A DNA stretch of 8,093 nt from Gammaproteobacteria bacterium (GTDB lineage: Bacteria; Pseudomonadota; Gammaproteobacteria; Steroidobacterales; JABDKV01): contig JAOTXR010000080.1 of assembly GCA_029862285.1 (NCBI GenBank), forward strand, positions 1 through 8,093. Reading direction: 5' to 3'. The notes under the pieces were generated by a model. It saw only the letters and a list, made by a program, of their open reading frames with translations, made no database searches and was not told the DNA's origin. A program made the position numbers and the translations under genes. This document shows, piece by piece, positions 6,630 through 8,093 of the stretch. How positions within the stretch are numbered: position 1 is the stretch's first letter; every line of letters begins with the position of its first letter.

Positions 6630-7490
6630 ATGAGTAAGCACCTTTTGGTAGTGGCGGCTCTGATCACGGCGATACTGACCGCGGAGGGGCACGCCGAAAG
6701 CGAGCCAGCGCAGTCGTCGCCGGAATCGGTCAATGTCTCCGTGGTGAATAATGCCAGCGTCAAGCTGGCCGTCCTGCCCTCTTACCCAAAGCGTGCACTA
6801 AAAAACAACATCGACGGTGAGGTAACAGTCGAATTCAGGATTTCGGCTTTTGGCCGCGCTATAGAACCGAGAATCACCGAGGCCAGCCCGCCCAGAGTAT
6901 TCAATAATTCTGTCCTCGATACGCTAAGTTACTGGTCATTCGTGCCGGCCCGGCCGGTCGCATGCGGCACGGTGGAGCAAACCGCAAGGCAGACGTTTCG
7001 CTTTCGTGCCGGCAGCGAAAAACAGGTGCATCTGCTGCCGATCGAAATCGACGGTCAACCCACGCTGCCGCGCGGCGAGCAAAGAGCTACCCTGGAAGAA
7101 ATACGTGCAACTGACCAGGCCGAGCGCCAACAGAGTCAGGTGCTAAGCCCGCGAGGTCTTATTGCAACCAAACGGGTTGAACCGGTATACCCGGACAGGG
7201 CATTACAGCGGCGTCTGGAAGGCGTGGTTGCAGTGAGTTTTCTGATCGAAAAAGACGGTACCGTCAGTCAACCACTGGTGGTCGATTCCGTACGCGGCTC
7301 GCTATTCAAGGGTTCTGCGCTACGCGCAATACGGCAGTGGCGTTTCGAACCAGCCTATCGCGATGACGGCGAATCGGTCGAACGCACCGGTTGTCATGAG
7401 TTCATCTTTCAGGCTGACCATTACCTGGAAGCACAACGGCGCAAGCAACAACGGGAAAAAAGCAACGTTCGAATCTTTGTGCCGGACTAA
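6630..7490 (+). CDS. Exported protein with two TonB C-terminal domains
   Basis: The 286-residue protein has an N-terminal signal (MSKHLLVVAALITAILTA, probable cleavage after GHA at 22) and two copies of the TonB C-terminal fold. Copy one spans about 44-127 (YPKRAL 52-57, GEVTVEF 63-69, YWSFVPA 101-107). Copy two spans about 181-262 (YPDRAL 187-192, GVVAVSF 198-204, WRFEPAY 237-243). A charged linker (about 128-178) joins them, and a basic tail (QRRKQQREK) follows. Cys112 and Cys255 lie in matching places, each shortly after the conserved aromatic strand of its copy, so a periplasmic disulfide is possible. True TonB has a membrane anchor, a Pro-rich spacer and one such domain. The spacer is absent here and no exbB/exbD or receptor gene is adjacent, so energy transduction is doubtful. 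A role in periplasmic protein-protein contact is inferred. The start is fixed by the signal peptide. Confidence 0.82.
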   Translation: MSKHLLVVAALITAILTAEGHAESEPAQSSPESVNVSVVNNASVKLAVLPSYPKRALKNNIDGEVTVEFRISAFGRAIEPRITEASPPRVFNNSVLDTLSYWSFVPARPVACGTVEQTARQTFRFRAGSEKQVHLLPIEIDGQPTLPRGEQRATLEEIRATDQAERQQSQVLSPRGLIATKRVEPVYPDRALQRRLEGVVAVSFLIEKDGTVSQPLVVDSVRGSLFKGSALRAIRQWRFEPAYRDDGESVERTGCHEFIFQADHYLEAQRRKQQREKSNVRIFVPD

Positions 7491-7494
7491 AGCC

Positions 7495-8093
7495 TCAGTC
7501 GGTCGGCGCTTGCTCCAGACTCATCGCCCGCTGATAGGCCGGTCGAGCCAGGCAGCGGTCGGCGTAGTCGTTGAGCACCGGCGAATCCGGCAGTATTTCG
7601 AACATCCGCAGGAACACTGCCGACGATCCCACCATAATGTCTGCTGCCGAGAATCGATCACCCAGCAACCACGGTCCGGGCACCAGCGCTTTTTCCCAGG
7701 TTTCGATCATGGCGTCGAAATCGCCCCATCCGTGCTGACCACGATTTGCCTCCCAACCACCGAATTTTTCGGTCATGGCAGGCTCAATGACGCCCGGTGT
7801 ATAAGTCATCCAGTACAGATAACGTCCTCGCTCGGGATCATCGATAGCGGGCGCCAGCCCGGCCGCGGGATAACGATCCGCGATGTACAAGGCAATGGCT
7901 GCCGAATCGGCCATGCGTACCTCACCATCCTCCAGAGCCGGCACTTTGCCCATCGGACTCGCGGCGCGAAAAGCCGGGTCTTCTTTGGCGGCCGCATCGC
8001 GAACATCAATGTAAACACGATCGTACGGAACGCCTGCTTCCTCGAGCAACCACACAGCCCTCGAAGCCCGGGTTCGGTGACACCATAACAATT
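7495..8093 (-). CDS. Glutathione S-transferase family protein, start outside window
   Basis: About 199 codons are visible. The frame stays open to the window edge, and the first complete codons read LLWCHRTRASRAVWLLEEAG. The true start is therefore probably only a codon or two beyond base 8093, preceded by a partial codon ending AA. The N-terminal thioredoxin-fold domain carries the cis-proline segment SPMGKVPAL (45-53) and the glutathione-binding motif DSAAIALYIADRYP (62-75, family SNAIL/ESxAI-type, here with Asp for Glu). The C-terminal all-helical domain contains GDRFSAADIMVGS (144-156), the conserved N-capping box of GSTs. The enzyme would conjugate or transfer glutathione in the cytosol; the substrate is not predictable. 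It converges on the TonB_C gene with only four bases between the two stop codons and no obvious terminator between them. Confidence 0.9.
   Translation of the reverse strand, partial: LLWCHRTRASRAVWLLEEAGVPYDRVYIDVRDAAAKEDPAFRAASPMGKVPALEDGEVRMADSAAIALYIADRYPAAGLAPAIDDPERGRYLYWMTYTPGVIEPAMTEKFGGWEANRGQHGWGDFDAMIETWEKALVPGPWLLGDRFSAADIMVGSSAVFLRMFEILPDSPVLNDYADRCLARPAYQRAMSLEQAPTD

Noticed and set aside
7363..8088. Long plus-strand open frame of 241 codons opposite the GST gene
   Set aside because: It overlaps the end of the TonB_C gene and is fully antisense to a clear GST. Its translation has no recognisable domain; it is a shadow of GC-rich codon use.

Overview
The window looks like a chromosomal segment of a Proteobacterium, most likely a gammaproteobacterium. 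The basis is moderately high GC with proteobacterial promoter and Shine-Dalgarno signals, a Wzb-Wza-Wzc type polysaccharide export set, and a DUF2461, zinc-ribbon, SPFH, TonB_C and glutathione S-transferase complement. The genus cannot be named from the sequence alone. I see no tRNA, rRNA, CRISPR array, insertion sequence or phage gene.

Left part (1-3068, minus strand): an exopolysaccharide or capsule cluster, read right to left. A GT4-type glycosyltransferase (3068-1932) is followed after about 145 bases by a Wzb-like low-molecular-weight tyrosine phosphatase (1786-1349). The Wza-like outer-membrane export lipoprotein (1352-261) overlaps the phosphatase by an ATGA junction. A Wzc-like chain-length regulator / tyrosine kinase starts at 253 and runs off the window. 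Together they would build sugar chains, export them through the Wza channel, and control the process by a phosphorylation cycle between kinase and phosphatase.

Middle part (3069-4905): a divergent intergenic region carrying three copies of a 9-base motif, then a DUF2461 protein and a cysteine-rich protein with five consecutive zinc-ribbon-like modules, both on the plus strand.

The clearest compact unit is at 5022-6552. A good sigma70-type promoter in an AT-rich patch drives a small protein with a ribbon-helix-helix-like N terminus. A membrane-anchored SPFH/band 7 (prohibitin/HflC-like) protein follows 13 bases later, and a rho-independent terminator closes the unit. This self-contained regulator plus membrane-scaffold pair is the best candidate here for an undescribed functional module.

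Right part (6613-8093): an exported protein made of two TonB C-terminal domains, with no TonB-style proline-rich linker, preceded by a perfect TATAAT only 12 bases before its ATG. It meets tail to tail a convergent glutathione S-transferase gene whose start lies just outside the window. No stretch over 300 bases lacks a gene; the longest is 3069-3308.
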